From an uncultured Clostridia bacterium (lineage in GTDB: Bacteria; Bacillota; Clostridia; Christensenellales; Borkfalkiaceae): a stretch of DNA of 64,000 nucleotides. The DNA is taken from NCBI GenBank assembly GCA_947625095.1, contig CANQMX010000006.1, positions 1 through 64,000 on the forward strand. Reading direction: 5' to 3'. Positions 1-9,225 of the stretch are shown piece after piece. The notes beneath the pieces were generated by a model that saw only the letters and a list, made by a program, of their open reading frames with translations, did no database searches and was not told where the DNA came from. Numbering within the stretch: position 1 is the first letter of the stretch; each line of letters begins with the position of its first letter. The position numbers and the translations under genes were made by a program.

Positions 1-4
1 AATA

Positions 5-45
5 TTTATACCCTTATTGTACCCCCCCCCGTATTGAAAAGTCAA
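5..45 (-). promoter_or_regulatory. Putative promoter reading leftward out of the window, with a G9 tract in the spacer
   Basis: Minus strand: TTGACT (40-45), 18-nt spacer TTTCAATACGGGGGGGGG, TACAAT (16-21); alternative -10 TATAAA (5-10). Confidence 0.5.
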
Positions 46-145
46 GAAAATTTACACTGTATTTTGCATTTCCGCATTTTTATTTTCGAAAATCTGCGCA
101 AGCGTATCGCTCCTCATTCCGTCTCTCCTCATTTTGACACCCGCC

Positions 146-200
146 CCTCATGCCGAACGCGCCGCCGCGGCTTTGCCGCGGCGGCGCGTGAGCGTATCTT
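146..200. repeat. Flanked palindrome (family P1), reverse orientation
   Basis: CCTCATGCCGAACGCGCCGCCGCGG-CTTTG-CCGCGGCGGCGCGTGAGCGTATCTT; same flanks as the other P1 copies. Confidence 0.7.
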
Positions 201-232
201 CCCCCGAACGAAAAAATTTTTATCCCAAACGC

Positions 233-263
233 TTGACAAAACCGCGGAAACGGGGGATATAAT
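233..263 (+). promoter_or_regulatory. Putative sigma-70 promoter of the lipoprotein gene at 301
   Basis: TTGACA (233-238), 19-nt spacer, TATAAT (258-263). Confidence 0.5.
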
Positions 264-300
264 ATGGGTAGAAAAAACCTATCGAAAGGGGGAAAAGAAT

Positions 301-1437
301 ATGAAAAAATTTGCCATTTTTGCCTCCGCGCTCATGCTCGCCGTCGCGGCGATCGGGCTTGCGGGCTGCGGCGGACATTACAGCGAGACGTTTGCGGGCA
401 AACTCTCCGCGGACGGCTATTCCTCGGCGGATACGGCGGCCGCGGCGTTCCTCGAAAATGAGATCGCGGCGGAAGATACGGCCGTCGCGTTTGTCTCGTA
501 CACCAGGACGGGGGACATCTCGGACAAGGAGATGGAGGAATTCGACCTCGGCGACGTGAAGGCGGAGGAGATCTCCTCCAAGGAGTGGGGCAAGATCGCC
601 TACACCGCATCGGCGCGCGCCTCCGCGCAGGCCGACCCCCTCGCCGAACAGACGGACGGGCAGTTGCAAGTCACCGTCGGGATGTTCAAGATCGGGGATG
701 CCTACCGCTATTTCGTTCCCCTCGCGAGCACGGGTGAGATGATCTCCAAGAGTTATTACGAGAGCGTTTTCGACGCGGCAAAGTACAAAAACTGCACCAC
801 GAGTTATTCGATGACCCTCTCCTACGACGTCACCGACGGCAATCAATCGATGAATATGAAACTTGAAACAGAGACTACCATGAAGATCACCGAGTCGGTG
901 GCGATGATGGAACTATGGATGGGCGGCAACATTAATGCGCCGGGTGCGAGCCAAAAGATCGAGGACGTCAAAATCACCTACTACCTCGTAGAGGACGACG
1001 ATTCCATAACGGCATATTTTGAGGATGAGGAGGACGGTTCGTGGCACTCCATCCCGTTTGAAGGCGCGGCGTCGTGGGACGAACTCTACGGGGTGCAACT
1101 CAAAAATTTCCTCGATTACAGTTATTTCGAAAAGACCTCGACGGGCTTCAAACTCGCACCCATAAAGTTCAATAAATATGTCAAAAATTACATCCTTTCG
1201 TCGGAGAATTCCACCCTCCCGATCGATCCCGAGTTTAACGCAAACACGTCGTTCGACGGCGAGGCGAACTACTATGTGACGGAGGGCAGGCTTTCCGAGG
1301 CGACCGTCAAGATCGCCGCCTCGTATTCGGTGCAGGGCGGCGTCGGCGCTTCGGACATCAAGATAAGCGTCTCCGGCTCGAATAAATTTTACGACTTCGG
1401 CTCTACCTCCGTCACCCTCCCCGACCTCCACCTCTGA
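301..1437 (+). CDS. Hypothetical lipoprotein
   Basis: Begins MKKFAIFASALMLAVAAIGLAGCGG (lipobox LAGC); RBS-like AAAGGGGG upstream; the longer ORF from 34 reads through the promoter. Confidence 0.8.
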   Translation: MKKFAIFASALMLAVAAIGLAGCGGHYSETFAGKLSADGYSSADTAAAAFLENEIAAEDTAVAFVSYTRTGDISDKEMEEFDLGDVKAEEISSKEWGKIAYTASARASAQADPLAEQTDGQLQVTVGMFKIGDAYRYFVPLASTGEMISKSYYESVFDAAKYKNCTTSYSMTLSYDVTDGNQSMNMKLETETTMKITESVAMMELWMGGNINAPGASQKIEDVKITYYLVEDDDSITAYFEDEEDGSWHSIPFEGAASWDELYGVQLKNFLDYSYFEKTSTGFKLAPIKFNKYVKNYILSSENSTLPIDPEFNANTSFDGEANYYVTEGRLSEATVKIAASYSVQGGVGASDIKISVSGSNKFYDFGSTSVTLPDLHL

Positions 1438-1470
1438 CCCCCTTCGGGCGTGAGACCATTTCCCATCCTT

Positions 1471-1521
1471 CCTTGCTTCCCCCTCGAGGGGGAAGTGCCC
1501 CGCAGGGGCGATAGGGGTGTC
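1471..1521. repeat. Intergenic repeat family P2, reverse copy
   Basis: CCTTGCTTCCCCCTCGAGGGGGAAGTGCCCCGCAGGGGCGATAGGGGTGTC; near-identical to the copies at 36163, 36369 and 36519. Confidence 0.8.
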
Positions 1522-1524
1522 CCA

Positions 1525-1601
1525 CATGTGTCCATCATATGTCCCTCATGTGTCCCTCATGTGTCCCTCATGTGTCCCTCATGTGTCCCTCATGTGTCCC
1601 T
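1525..1601. repeat. 11-bp tandem repeat, 7 units
   Basis: CATGTGTCCAT, CATATGTCCCT, then 5 x CATGTGTCCCT. Confidence 0.95.
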
Positions 1602-1814
1602 CATCCCTCCCTTCCCCGTCCTAAGCTGCCCCCTTTTAAGGGGGCGGTTTTTTCTCGCCCTCTGCCTATCCCCTTCCCCTTTGGGGAGGGGGACACAGGG
1701 GGAGGGGCAACTAATCTCGCGCCTATTTGCAGCTGCCCCTTTTTTACTCTACCGACGGCAAAATTCTATCATCATCGCCTATTTTGCCACACACCCGCCC
1801 GCGGAGCGGAATAG

Positions 1815-1865
1815 CCTCCGTGTTGCGTGAGGTTTCGCCCTTTGAAGCCTCACGCAATGCGGAGG
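1815..1865. repeat. Long imperfect hairpin
   Basis: CCTCCGtgTTGCGTGAGGtTTC...GAAgCCTCACGCAAtgCGGAGG. Confidence 0.75.
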
Positions 1866-2046
1866 GCCGCAAGCGGGAGCGCGCGAGGAGCAAGCGACTT
1901 GCTGCATTTTCGCACCCGCAATACAACCGTTTTCCCTCAACGCTGTCTCTTCCCTAATACCGAACCGCCCGCGAGAACATCGCGGGCGGAATTTTTATGA
2001 TTTATGCAAGGTTTTTTATACAAAACCTTTTTTATACAAACCTTTT

Positions 2047-3528
2047 TTACGCAAAACTTTTTTTACGGTAGATGACTACGCGCTGTCCCTCTTTTACGGG
2101 GAACACGATGTCGGGGTTGGCGGCCTCCACCTCCTCGGGCGGCTTTTTGAGGCTCTTGGCAAGTTCCCAAAGTCCGTCGCCCGCGCGGGGAATGTAGACG
2201 CTCACCGCGCAGTCGTTCTCCGCAAATTTTTCGCCCTCCTGCACCGAGGAGACGAGTTTGGTCTTTACGGTGCGCTTGCCACGCAGGGTGATTTTGAGGG
2301 TCGCCTCGGCGTCGATCTCCCCCTCCTGCCGCTGCCGCGCCGACATCCCGCACACGAGCACATCCGCCGTGCAGTTTTCCGCGCTCATGGGAACGGAGAA
2401 GGGCAGGCTCATTTCCACGCCGCGGTGCGAACCGTCCGCGCCCAAAACGAGCAGGGTCGCCATGGCCACGCCCTCCACCTTTTTCGTGCCGCCCTCCGAG
2501 GCGATGTTGGCTTCCGCCCTCTGCAAGGTGACGGCCTGCAACACATCGGAAAAGTCGATGGGAGAGGAGAGCGCCGCCCTGCCCGAGACGCGCTCGGTGA
2601 CGCGGCTTATTTCCCCCGCGCCCGTAAATTCACATTCATGGAAGGCGGGCTTTGTATCGCACACGCAGGAGAAGGCGTCGGTCACGCCGTCCACCGCCAC
2701 ATCTTCGTACACGCAACACTCCGCCGAGAGGGTGAACTCCGCGGTGAGCGTGCACTTGCCGCGCTCCTCGTCCGCCGTCGCGCGGATGTTCGCGGCGAGC
2801 ACATTCACATTCGCCTCCGCGTGGCAGCCGAACGCCGCCGCCTCGCACGGGATCTCTATCGCGAAGGGCACCAGCCGCTCGAAGGAGACGAGCGCGCTCT
2901 CCCCTTTCAAGGCGAGCACGCAGAGGTTTACCTCCCCCTCCACGCGCACCGAGCCCGTCTCGCACACGACGTCGGTGACGCACGCCGTCTCCGCGTGCTG
3001 CAAGATGTCGCCCAAAAGTTCGGTCTCGAACTCATCTTCCACCTCCTGCGCGCCGCCGCAGAGGTGCGCCGTGATGGTGACGACGGGTTCGCGCTTCAAC
3101 ACGAGGTCGCCGCCCGCCAGATATTCAAAACTTTCGTCGCCGTAGAGGGCGATGTCCGCGCCCAAAAGCGCCGTGACAAACACGCTTGCGCCCTCCCGCC
3201 GCACCGCGACGTTTTCGACGGCGACCTGCGCCCGCGCCGCATATGCGGGCACGACTTCCTCGTCCTTGCACGTTGCGGTGAACTCCACGCCTTTTTCCGC
3301 GCGGCAGACCTTTTTCTCCGCATCCTCATAGACGATGGAAAAGTGCGCCTTGCCGAAGTAGCGCGCCTCGCCGCTGCCCGCCTCCGCGCCCGTCAAGGCC
3401 GCCGCGCAGTGCACCGAGAGCACCGTTTCCACCTCGCTCCCAAAGCGGCACTCCACCGCCGTCTGCGAGGTGAGTTCCTTCTTCTTTTTGTAACCGCGGT
3501 ATGTTTCCGTTTGCGTTTGGATGGCCAT
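2047..3528 (-). CDS. SPOCS-domain (DUF3794-like) protein with C-terminal LysM
   Basis: Starts MAIQTQTETYRGYKKKKEL; C-term VYIPRAGDGLWELAKSLKKPPEEVEAANPDIVFPVKEGQRVVIY resembles LysM. Confidence 0.8.
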   Translation of the reverse strand: MAIQTQTETYRGYKKKKELTSQTAVECRFGSEVETVLSVHCAAALTGAEAGSGEARYFGKAHFSIVYEDAEKKVCRAEKGVEFTATCKDEEVVPAYAARAQVAVENVAVRREGASVFVTALLGADIALYGDESFEYLAGGDLVLKREPVVTITAHLCGGAQEVEDEFETELLGDILQHAETACVTDVVCETGSVRVEGEVNLCVLALKGESALVSFERLVPFAIEIPCEAAAFGCHAEANVNVLAANIRATADEERGKCTLTAEFTLSAECCVYEDVAVDGVTDAFSCVCDTKPAFHECEFTGAGEISRVTERVSGRAALSSPIDFSDVLQAVTLQRAEANIASEGGTKKVEGVAMATLLVLGADGSHRGVEMSLPFSVPMSAENCTADVLVCGMSARQRQEGEIDAEATLKITLRGKRTVKTKLVSSVQEGEKFAENDCAVSVYIPRAGDGLWELAKSLKKPPEEVEAANPDIVFPVKEGQRVVIYRKKSFA

Positions 3529-3645
3529 TGCACATTCTCCCCGATTTTGGTTTCCCTCCATTGTATGCCCCGAAAAACGCCGATATGCGCGGCGGCTGCG
3601 CCGAGGCGGAGTATAATTTTCGGAAAATGTGGGAAATATCGTCGT

Positions 3646-3897
3646 ATGATAAAGCCGAAGAGCGACCTTACAAGCGTGAAAAAGACGATCGCCGAATACT
3701 TTAAGCGGCAGGTGGATGTGACGGTCAACCTCGGGCGGAACAAGGTTTTGCGCTACTGCGGCGAACTTTCCGGCGTGTACCCCGCCCTGTTTACCGTTCA
3801 GCCCAACGATAAAAATTTTTTGGGCAAGACCTCCTACTCCTACGCCGAAGTTCTGTGCGGGAACGTGAAAGTGAAGCCGCGCGAAAAGGCTGAGTAA
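3646..3897 (+). CDS. veg: Veg family protein
   Basis: 83 aa MIKPKSDLTSVKKTIAEYFKRQVDVTVNLGRNKVLRYCGELSGVYPALF..., matches the Veg/DUF1021 pattern. Confidence 0.85.
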   Translation: MIKPKSDLTSVKKTIAEYFKRQVDVTVNLGRNKVLRYCGELSGVYPALFTVQPNDKNFLGKTSYSYAEVLCGNVKVKPREKAE

Positions 3898-3924
3898 TGA
3901 TTTGTTTTTCCTCTTTTTGCTTCT

Positions 3925-3973
3925 CCCGCCCGCAGCGCGGTTCCCCCATTGGGGGAACCGCGCTGCGGGCGGG
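3925..3973. repeat. Near-perfect palindrome, 24-bp arms
   Basis: CCCGCCCGCAGCGCGGTTCCCCCA-T-TGGGGGAACCGCGCTGCGGGCGGG, followed by a T-run. Confidence 0.9.
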
Positions 3974-4290
3974 GGAAGCAAATTTTTTCTTGCGCCGCCT
4001 CCCTTCGGGAGTTCGCCGCCTCGGCTTTCCCCCACACTTTTATTATATCACGGCAAAATCTTGTCAAGGGGGGTTGTGCCACTTTTTCACTATTTTGAGT
4101 GAAATTTTTTTGAGGGGGAGAAGATACACTCGCCGCCCCGCCGCGGCAAACCCGCGGCGGCGCGGGTGTGTGAGAGGGGGGGGGTGTCAGAATGAGGAGA
4201 GCGGACGGAAAGATGACACCCCTTCCGTCACTCGCGTTGCTCGTGCCACCCACCCCTCCAAGGGGTGGGCAAGTAGGACTGCGTTGAGGG

Positions 4291-4350
4291 GAAGATACAC
4301 TCGGCCGCCGCCCGTCCGCTTTTGCGGACGGGCGGCGGCCTCGGTATGAG
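4291..4350. repeat. Flanked palindrome (P1), ATAC/GTAT type
   Basis: GAAGATACACTCGGCCGCCGCCCGTCCGC-tttt-GCGGACGGGCGGCGGCCTCGGTATGAG. Confidence 0.9.
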
Positions 4351-4416
4351 GAGTAGATTTTATGCGCGGCGGCGCGTTCGGTATGAGGAGATGAGTGCTA
4401 TGAGGGAGTGGAAAAA

Positions 4417-6999
4417 TTACTCTTCGGTGGAGGTGGGGTCCTCGGAAGAGAGATCCTCAGGAGAGAGGTCCTCGGGGGAGAGGTCGGCGGCGGTCTCTTC
4501 GGGGGCTTCTACCTCCGCCGAGTCGTCCTTTTCCGTGACGGCGACCGTGGCGACCACGCCGTCTCTGACGTTCATGAGGCGCACCCCGCGGGTGTTCCTG
4601 CCGATTTGCGACACGCTCTCCGCGTGCATCCGTATGACGATGCCGGCGCTGGTGACGAGCATGATATCATCGCTATCCGAGACGAGTTTCATGTTGACGA
4701 GAAGCCCCGTCTTTTCGTTGAAAATGCCCGCCTTGATGCCCTTCCCCGCGCGCGATTGCAGGCGGTAGTCCTCGGGGTTCGTCCTTTTTCCGTAGCCGTT
4801 CTCCGAGACCGTCAGGATATCGTACCCCTCGCGGAGCACCAACATATCGACGACGGCGTCGCCCTCCGCGACGTCGATGGCGCGAACGCCCATCGTATCG
4901 CGCCCCATCGGGCGGACGTCCGTCTCCTTGAAGCGAATACACTTGCCGAAGCGGGAAGCGACCATTACCTCATCCTCGCCGCCCGCGAACTGCACCGAGA
5001 TGAGTTCATCGTCGTCGTTGATTTTAATGGCGATCTTTCCGCTCTTCAAGATGTGCTCGAACTCGCTCGTCGCCGTCTTTTTGATGAGTCCCTTCTTTGT
5101 CGCCATGACGAGATACCCCGTGCCGTTTTCATAGACGGGCAAAATTGCGGCGATCTTTTCGCCCGCCGAAAGTTGCATGAGGTTGACAATTGCCCTGCCA
5201 CGCGCGGTGCGGTTGGCCTCGGGAATGTTGTAGCCCTTGATGGAGTACACCTTGCCGAAGTTGGAGAAGAACAAAATATCATTGTGGGTGGAACAGACGA
5301 ACATCTGCTCCACAAAGTCGTCCTCCTTGGGGCGGTGGCCGGTGATGCCCACGCCGCCGCGGTTCTGCGCCCTGTATTCGGCGACGGGGAAGCGCTTGAC
5401 ATAGCCGCCGTGCGTCATGGAGATGACGACGTCCTCCTCGTCGATGAGGTCGGCGTCCTCGATGTCGCCGTAGTCGACGGAGATCTCCGTCTTTCTCTCG
5501 CTCGGGTACTTGCCCTTGATGGCGATGAGGTCGTTTTTGATGATCTCGAGAACGCGCGCCTCGCTCCCCAAGATATCCTTGAGGTCGGCGATGGTGGCGT
5601 GGAGGCCTTCGAGTTCCTCCTTGAGTTTTTCGACTTCCAAAGAGGTGAGGCGTTGGAGGCGCATTTCCAAAATGGCGTTGGCCTGCTTTTCCGAAAGTTC
5701 GAAGGCGGTGGTGAGCTTTAAGTTGGCGTCGTTCTTATCCGTGCTCTCCTTGATGATGCGGATGACCTCATCGATGTTGGCAAGCGCGAGGACGAGGCCT
5801 TCGACGATGTGGGCGCGCTCCTCCGTCTTGGCGAGGTCGAACTTGGTGCGGCGGACGATGACTTCCTTCTGGTGCTCCAAATAATAATAGAGAATGTCGC
5901 GGATGGAGAGGTACTTGGGTTCGGTGCCGTTTTCGACGAGGGCGAGCAAGATGATGCCGTCCGAGACCTGCAGATTGGTGTGCTTGTAGAGGGTGTTGAG
6001 AACGACCTGCGCGTTGGCATCCTTCTTACATTCGATGACGATTCGAAGACCCTCGCGGCCGCTCTCGTCACGGATATCCGCGATGCCTTCGACGCGTTTA
6101 TCCTTGACCATGTCCGCGATCTGCACCACGAGCTGCGCTTTGTTGACCTGATAGGGGATCTCCGTGACGACGATGCGCGAACGGGCATTTGCGCCCGTGC
6201 CGTGCTCCTCAATTTCGCACTTGGAGCGGATGACGATGTTCCCCTGCCCCGTGCGGTACGCCTTGCGGATGCCCCCCCTGCCCATGATGACGCCGCCCGT
6301 GGGGAAGTCGGGCGCGGGGATGTACTGCATGAGGTCGTCGGCCGTGATCTCGGGGTTGTCGATCATGGCAATCGTGCCGTCGATGACCTCGGCGAGGTTG
6401 TGCGGCGGAATGTTGGTCGCCATGCCCACGGCGATGCCGTCCGACCCGTTCACGAGGAGATTGGGGAAGCGGGCGGGGAGAACGGCGGGTTCCATTTCGA
6501 TGCCGTCGAAGTTGGGGAAGAAGTCCACCGTCTCCTTATCGAGGTCGCGGAGCATCTCGGCGGCGAGTTTGGTAAGGCGCGCTTCGGTGTAACGCATGGC
6601 TGCGGGCGGGTCTCCGTCCACCGAACCGAAGTTGCCGTGGCCATCGACAAGCGGGAAGTTGATGGAGAAGTCCTGCGCGAGGCGCACGAGGGCATCGTAG
6701 ACAGAACTGTCGCCGTGGGGGTGGAATTTACCCATGACGTCGCCGACGATACGCGCGCACTTGCGGTAGGCCTTATCGTTGTAGAGACCCATCTCGTGCA
6801 TGGCGTAGAGGATGCGGCGGTGCACGGGCTTTAAGCCGTCGCGCACATCGGGAATGGCGCGCGACTTGTTGACCGCCATTGCATAGGCGATGAAGGAACG
6901 CTTTAACTCGTCGTTGACTTCAACGTCGAGGATCTTCGTCATTTCCAGCGTCTTTTTGAATTCTTCGGTGAGCTCGGGGCTCGTTTCTCGTTTTGGCAT
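4417..6999 (-). CDS. gyrA: DNA gyrase subunit A
   Basis: [30 protein letters not shown]-type GyrA sequence; start MPKRETS with RBS AAAGGAG; acidic repetitive C-terminal tail. Confidence 0.97.
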   Translation of the reverse strand: MPKRETSPELTEEFKKTLEMTKILDVEVNDELKRSFIAYAMAVNKSRAIPDVRDGLKPVHRRILYAMHEMGLYNDKAYRKCARIVGDVMGKFHPHGDSSVYDALVRLAQDFSINFPLVDGHGNFGSVDGDPPAAMRYTEARLTKLAAEMLRDLDKETVDFFPNFDGIEMEPAVLPARFPNLLVNGSDGIAVGMATNIPPHNLAEVIDGTIAMIDNPEITADDLMQYIPAPDFPTGGVIMGRGGIRKAYRTGQGNIVIRSKCEIEEHGTGANARSRIVVTEIPYQVNKAQLVVQIADMVKDKRVEGIADIRDESGREGLRIVIECKKDANAQVVLNTLYKHTNLQVSDGIILLALVENGTEPKYLSIRDILYYYLEHQKEVIVRRTKFDLAKTEERAHIVEGLVLALANIDEVIRIIKESTDKNDANLKLTTAFELSEKQANAILEMRLQRLTSLEVEKLKEELEGLHATIADLKDILGSEARVLEIIKNDLIAIKGKYPSERKTEISVDYGDIEDADLIDEEDVVISMTHGGYVKRFPVAEYRAQNRGGVGITGHRPKEDDFVEQMFVCSTHNDILFFSNFGKVYSIKGYNIPEANRTARGRAIVNLMQLSAGEKIAAILPVYENGTGYLVMATKKGLIKKTATSEFEHILKSGKIAIKINDDDELISVQFAGGEDEVMVASRFGKCIRFKETDVRPMGRDTMGVRAIDVAEGDAVVDMLVLREGYDILTVSENGYGKRTNPEDYRLQSRAGKGIKAGIFNEKTGLLVNMKLVSDSDDIMLVTSAGIVIRMHAESVSQIGRNTRGVRLMNVRDGVVATVAVTEKDDSAEVEAPEETAADLSPEDLSPEDLSSEDPTSTEE

Positions 7000-7093
7000 A
7001 ATATCTCCTTTCATTCGGTGTTGTAAACACCCCTTCCGTCACGCGCTTTGCGCGTGCCACCCACCCCTCGAGGGGTGGGCAAGTGCAATGCGG

Positions 7094-9010
7094 TTAGATG
7101 TCGAGGTCGGTAACAAGCGTTGCGTTTTCTTCGATGAATTTGCGGCGGAGGGCGGGGCTTTCGCCCATCAGAAGATTGAACATCTTATCCGCTTCCACCG
7201 CGTCCTGCATCGAGACCTTGATGAGCGTGCGCGTGGCGGGGTTCATGGTCGTCTCCCAAAGTTGCTCGGTGCTCATTTCGCCGAGACCCTTGTAGCGCTG
7301 GTACTCCACACGGTTGCCGTTCGCCGCGTCGAAGAGCGTCTTTTCCTCCTCCGAATAGAGGTAAACGTCCTCCGTCTTGCCCTTGACGGTCGCCTTGTAG
7401 AGGGGCGGCTTTGCCGAGTAGACGTGGCCGTGCTCGATGAGCGGGCGCATATAGCGGAACAAAAACGTGAGGAGCAGGATGCGGATGTGCGCGCCGTCGA
7501 CATCGGCATCGGTCATGGAGATGATGCGGTCGTAGCGCAGTTTGCTCTCGTCGAAGTCATCCAGAATGCCGCAGCCGAAGGCGGTGATCATCGCTTTTAT
7601 TTCCGCGTTTTCGAGGGCGCGGTTGAGGCGCACCTTCTCCACATTCAGGATCTTGCCGCGGAGGGGCAGAATGGCCTGAAAGCGCCTGTCCCTCCCCTGC
7701 TTGGCAGTGCCGCCTGCGGAGTCGCCCTCGACGATGTAAATTTCGCACAGTTCGGGGCGCTTATCCGAACAGTCCGCGAGTTTGCCGGGGAGGGTTGTGC
7801 TCTCCAAGACGCCCTTTCTGCGCGTCAGTTCGCGGGCGTTGCGGGCGGCGTCGCGCGCCTTCTGCGCCGTGATGCAGCGGAGCACCAACTCGCGCGCCTC
7901 GCTGGGGTGTTCTTCCAGATATTCGCCGAGTTCGTCGGCGACCGCCTTGTTGACGAAGGGGCGGATGAAGGAATTGTTGAGTTTATCCTTGGTCTGCGAT
8001 TCGAACTGCGCGTTTTCGAGCTTCACCGAGACGACCGCCGTGATGCCCTCGCGGACGTCCTCGCCCGTGAGTTTATCGCTGTCCTTCAAGATATTTAACT
8101 TTTTGCCCGCATCGTTGATGACTTTGGTGAGGGCGAGTTTCAACCCGTCCACATGGGTGCCGCCATCGATGGTGTTGACGTTGTTGGCGTAGGAGTAGAT
8201 GACCTCCGAATAGCCGTCGTTGTATTGCAGGGCGATCTCGCACACCGTGGTGCCGTCCTGCGCCTCGAAGTAGAGCGGCTCGGCAAAGAGCGTCTCGTTG
8301 GCGCGGTTCAATTCCTCCACAAGTTCCTTGATGCCGCCCTCGTAGCAGAAACTATCCGTCCTGGGCTTTTCGCCGCGGAGGTCGGTGAGGGTGATGGTGA
8401 GACCCTTATTGAGGAAGGCGAGCTCCTTTAAGCGCACGCGCAAAATTTCATAGCGGAACACGGTGGTCTCGAAAATTTCCGCGTCGGGATAGAAGGTGAC
8501 CTTTGTCCCCGTCTTATCCGTATCGCCGATGATGGTAAGTTCGCGCTGGGGCACGCCGCGGTTGTAGACCTGCTTGTAGATGTGGCCGTTTTGGTAGACC
8601 TCCACTTCCAGCCACTCCGAGAGGGCGTTGACCGCCTTGACGCCCACGCCGTGCAGACCGCTCGATACCTTGTAGCCCGAATCGCCCCCGAACTTGCCGC
8701 CCGCGTTGACCTTGGTAAAGACGACTTCGACGGTGGAGATGCCCTCCTTGGGGTGGATCTCGGTGGGGATGCCGCGGCCGTTATCGATGACCGTGCAGCT
8801 GCCGTCGGCGTTCACCGTGACATCCACGCGGTCGCAGTAGCCCGCGAGCGCTTCGTCGATGGAGTTATCGACGACCTCGCTGACGAGGTGGTGTAGCCCC
8901 TTTTCATCCGTGGAGCTGATGTACATACCCGGGCGTTTGCGGATGTGCTCCAAACCGTCGAGAACCTGAATTTGCTCCGCGCCGTATGCGCCCTCAACTT
9001 TTTCCGACAT
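7094..9010 (-). CDS. gyrB: DNA gyrase subunit B
   Basis: GLEHIRKRPGMYI, EGDSAGGTAKQGRDRRFQAILPLRGKILNVEK; start MSEKVEGAYGAEQ. Confidence 0.97.
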   Translation of the reverse strand: MSEKVEGAYGAEQIQVLDGLEHIRKRPGMYISSTDEKGLHHLVSEVVDNSIDEALAGYCDRVDVTVNADGSCTVIDNGRGIPTEIHPKEGISTVEVVFTKVNAGGKFGGDSGYKVSSGLHGVGVKAVNALSEWLEVEVYQNGHIYKQVYNRGVPQRELTIIGDTDKTGTKVTFYPDAEIFETTVFRYEILRVRLKELAFLNKGLTITLTDLRGEKPRTDSFCYEGGIKELVEELNRANETLFAEPLYFEAQDGTTVCEIALQYNDGYSEVIYSYANNVNTIDGGTHVDGLKLALTKVINDAGKKLNILKDSDKLTGEDVREGITAVVSVKLENAQFESQTKDKLNNSFIRPFVNKAVADELGEYLEEHPSEARELVLRCITAQKARDAARNARELTRRKGVLESTTLPGKLADCSDKRPELCEIYIVEGDSAGGTAKQGRDRRFQAILPLRGKILNVEKVRLNRALENAEIKAMITAFGCGILDDFDESKLRYDRIISMTDADVDGAHIRILLLTFLFRYMRPLIEHGHVYSAKPPLYKATVKGKTEDVYLYSEEEKTLFDAANGNRVEYQRYKGLGEMSTEQLWETTMNPATRTLIKVSMQDAVEADKMFNLLMGESPALRRKFIEENATLVTDLDI

Positions 9011-9134
9011 ATTATCCTCACATTTTACGTTAAACTCGCGCGCGTGCGCGCGTGACAACGTCATTATAGCACGCCGCGGGGCAAATGGCAAACGTTTTGA
9101 CGGAAAATTTTTGCCCTTTTGTCCGCAGAGTATG

Positions 9135-9169
9135 AAAAAAGGCGCGTAGGTTGCCCTACACGCCCTTTT
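9135..9169 (-). terminator. Terminator downstream of dus
   Basis: GGCGTGTAGGgcaaCCTACGCGCC followed by TTTTTT on the minus strand. Confidence 0.75.
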
Positions 9170-9225
9170 GTACCCTGTTTTGTGTGGGAGCGCGCCCCCG
9201 TGGCAGCAGCCGCCCTGCGCCCGAT

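Noticed and set aside
1525-1601. CRISPR or coding repeat (ORF 1450-1830)
   Set aside because: Unit is 11 bp and contiguous; the ORF reads through several intergenic repeats and lacks an RBS.
4176-4184. Another G9 tract as phase-variable promoter
   Set aside because: Lies within repeat DNA, no matching -35/-10 pair on either strand.
4408-5721. 437-aa plus-strand ORF
   Set aside because: Antisense to gyrA; His/Arg/Asp-rich shadow translation.
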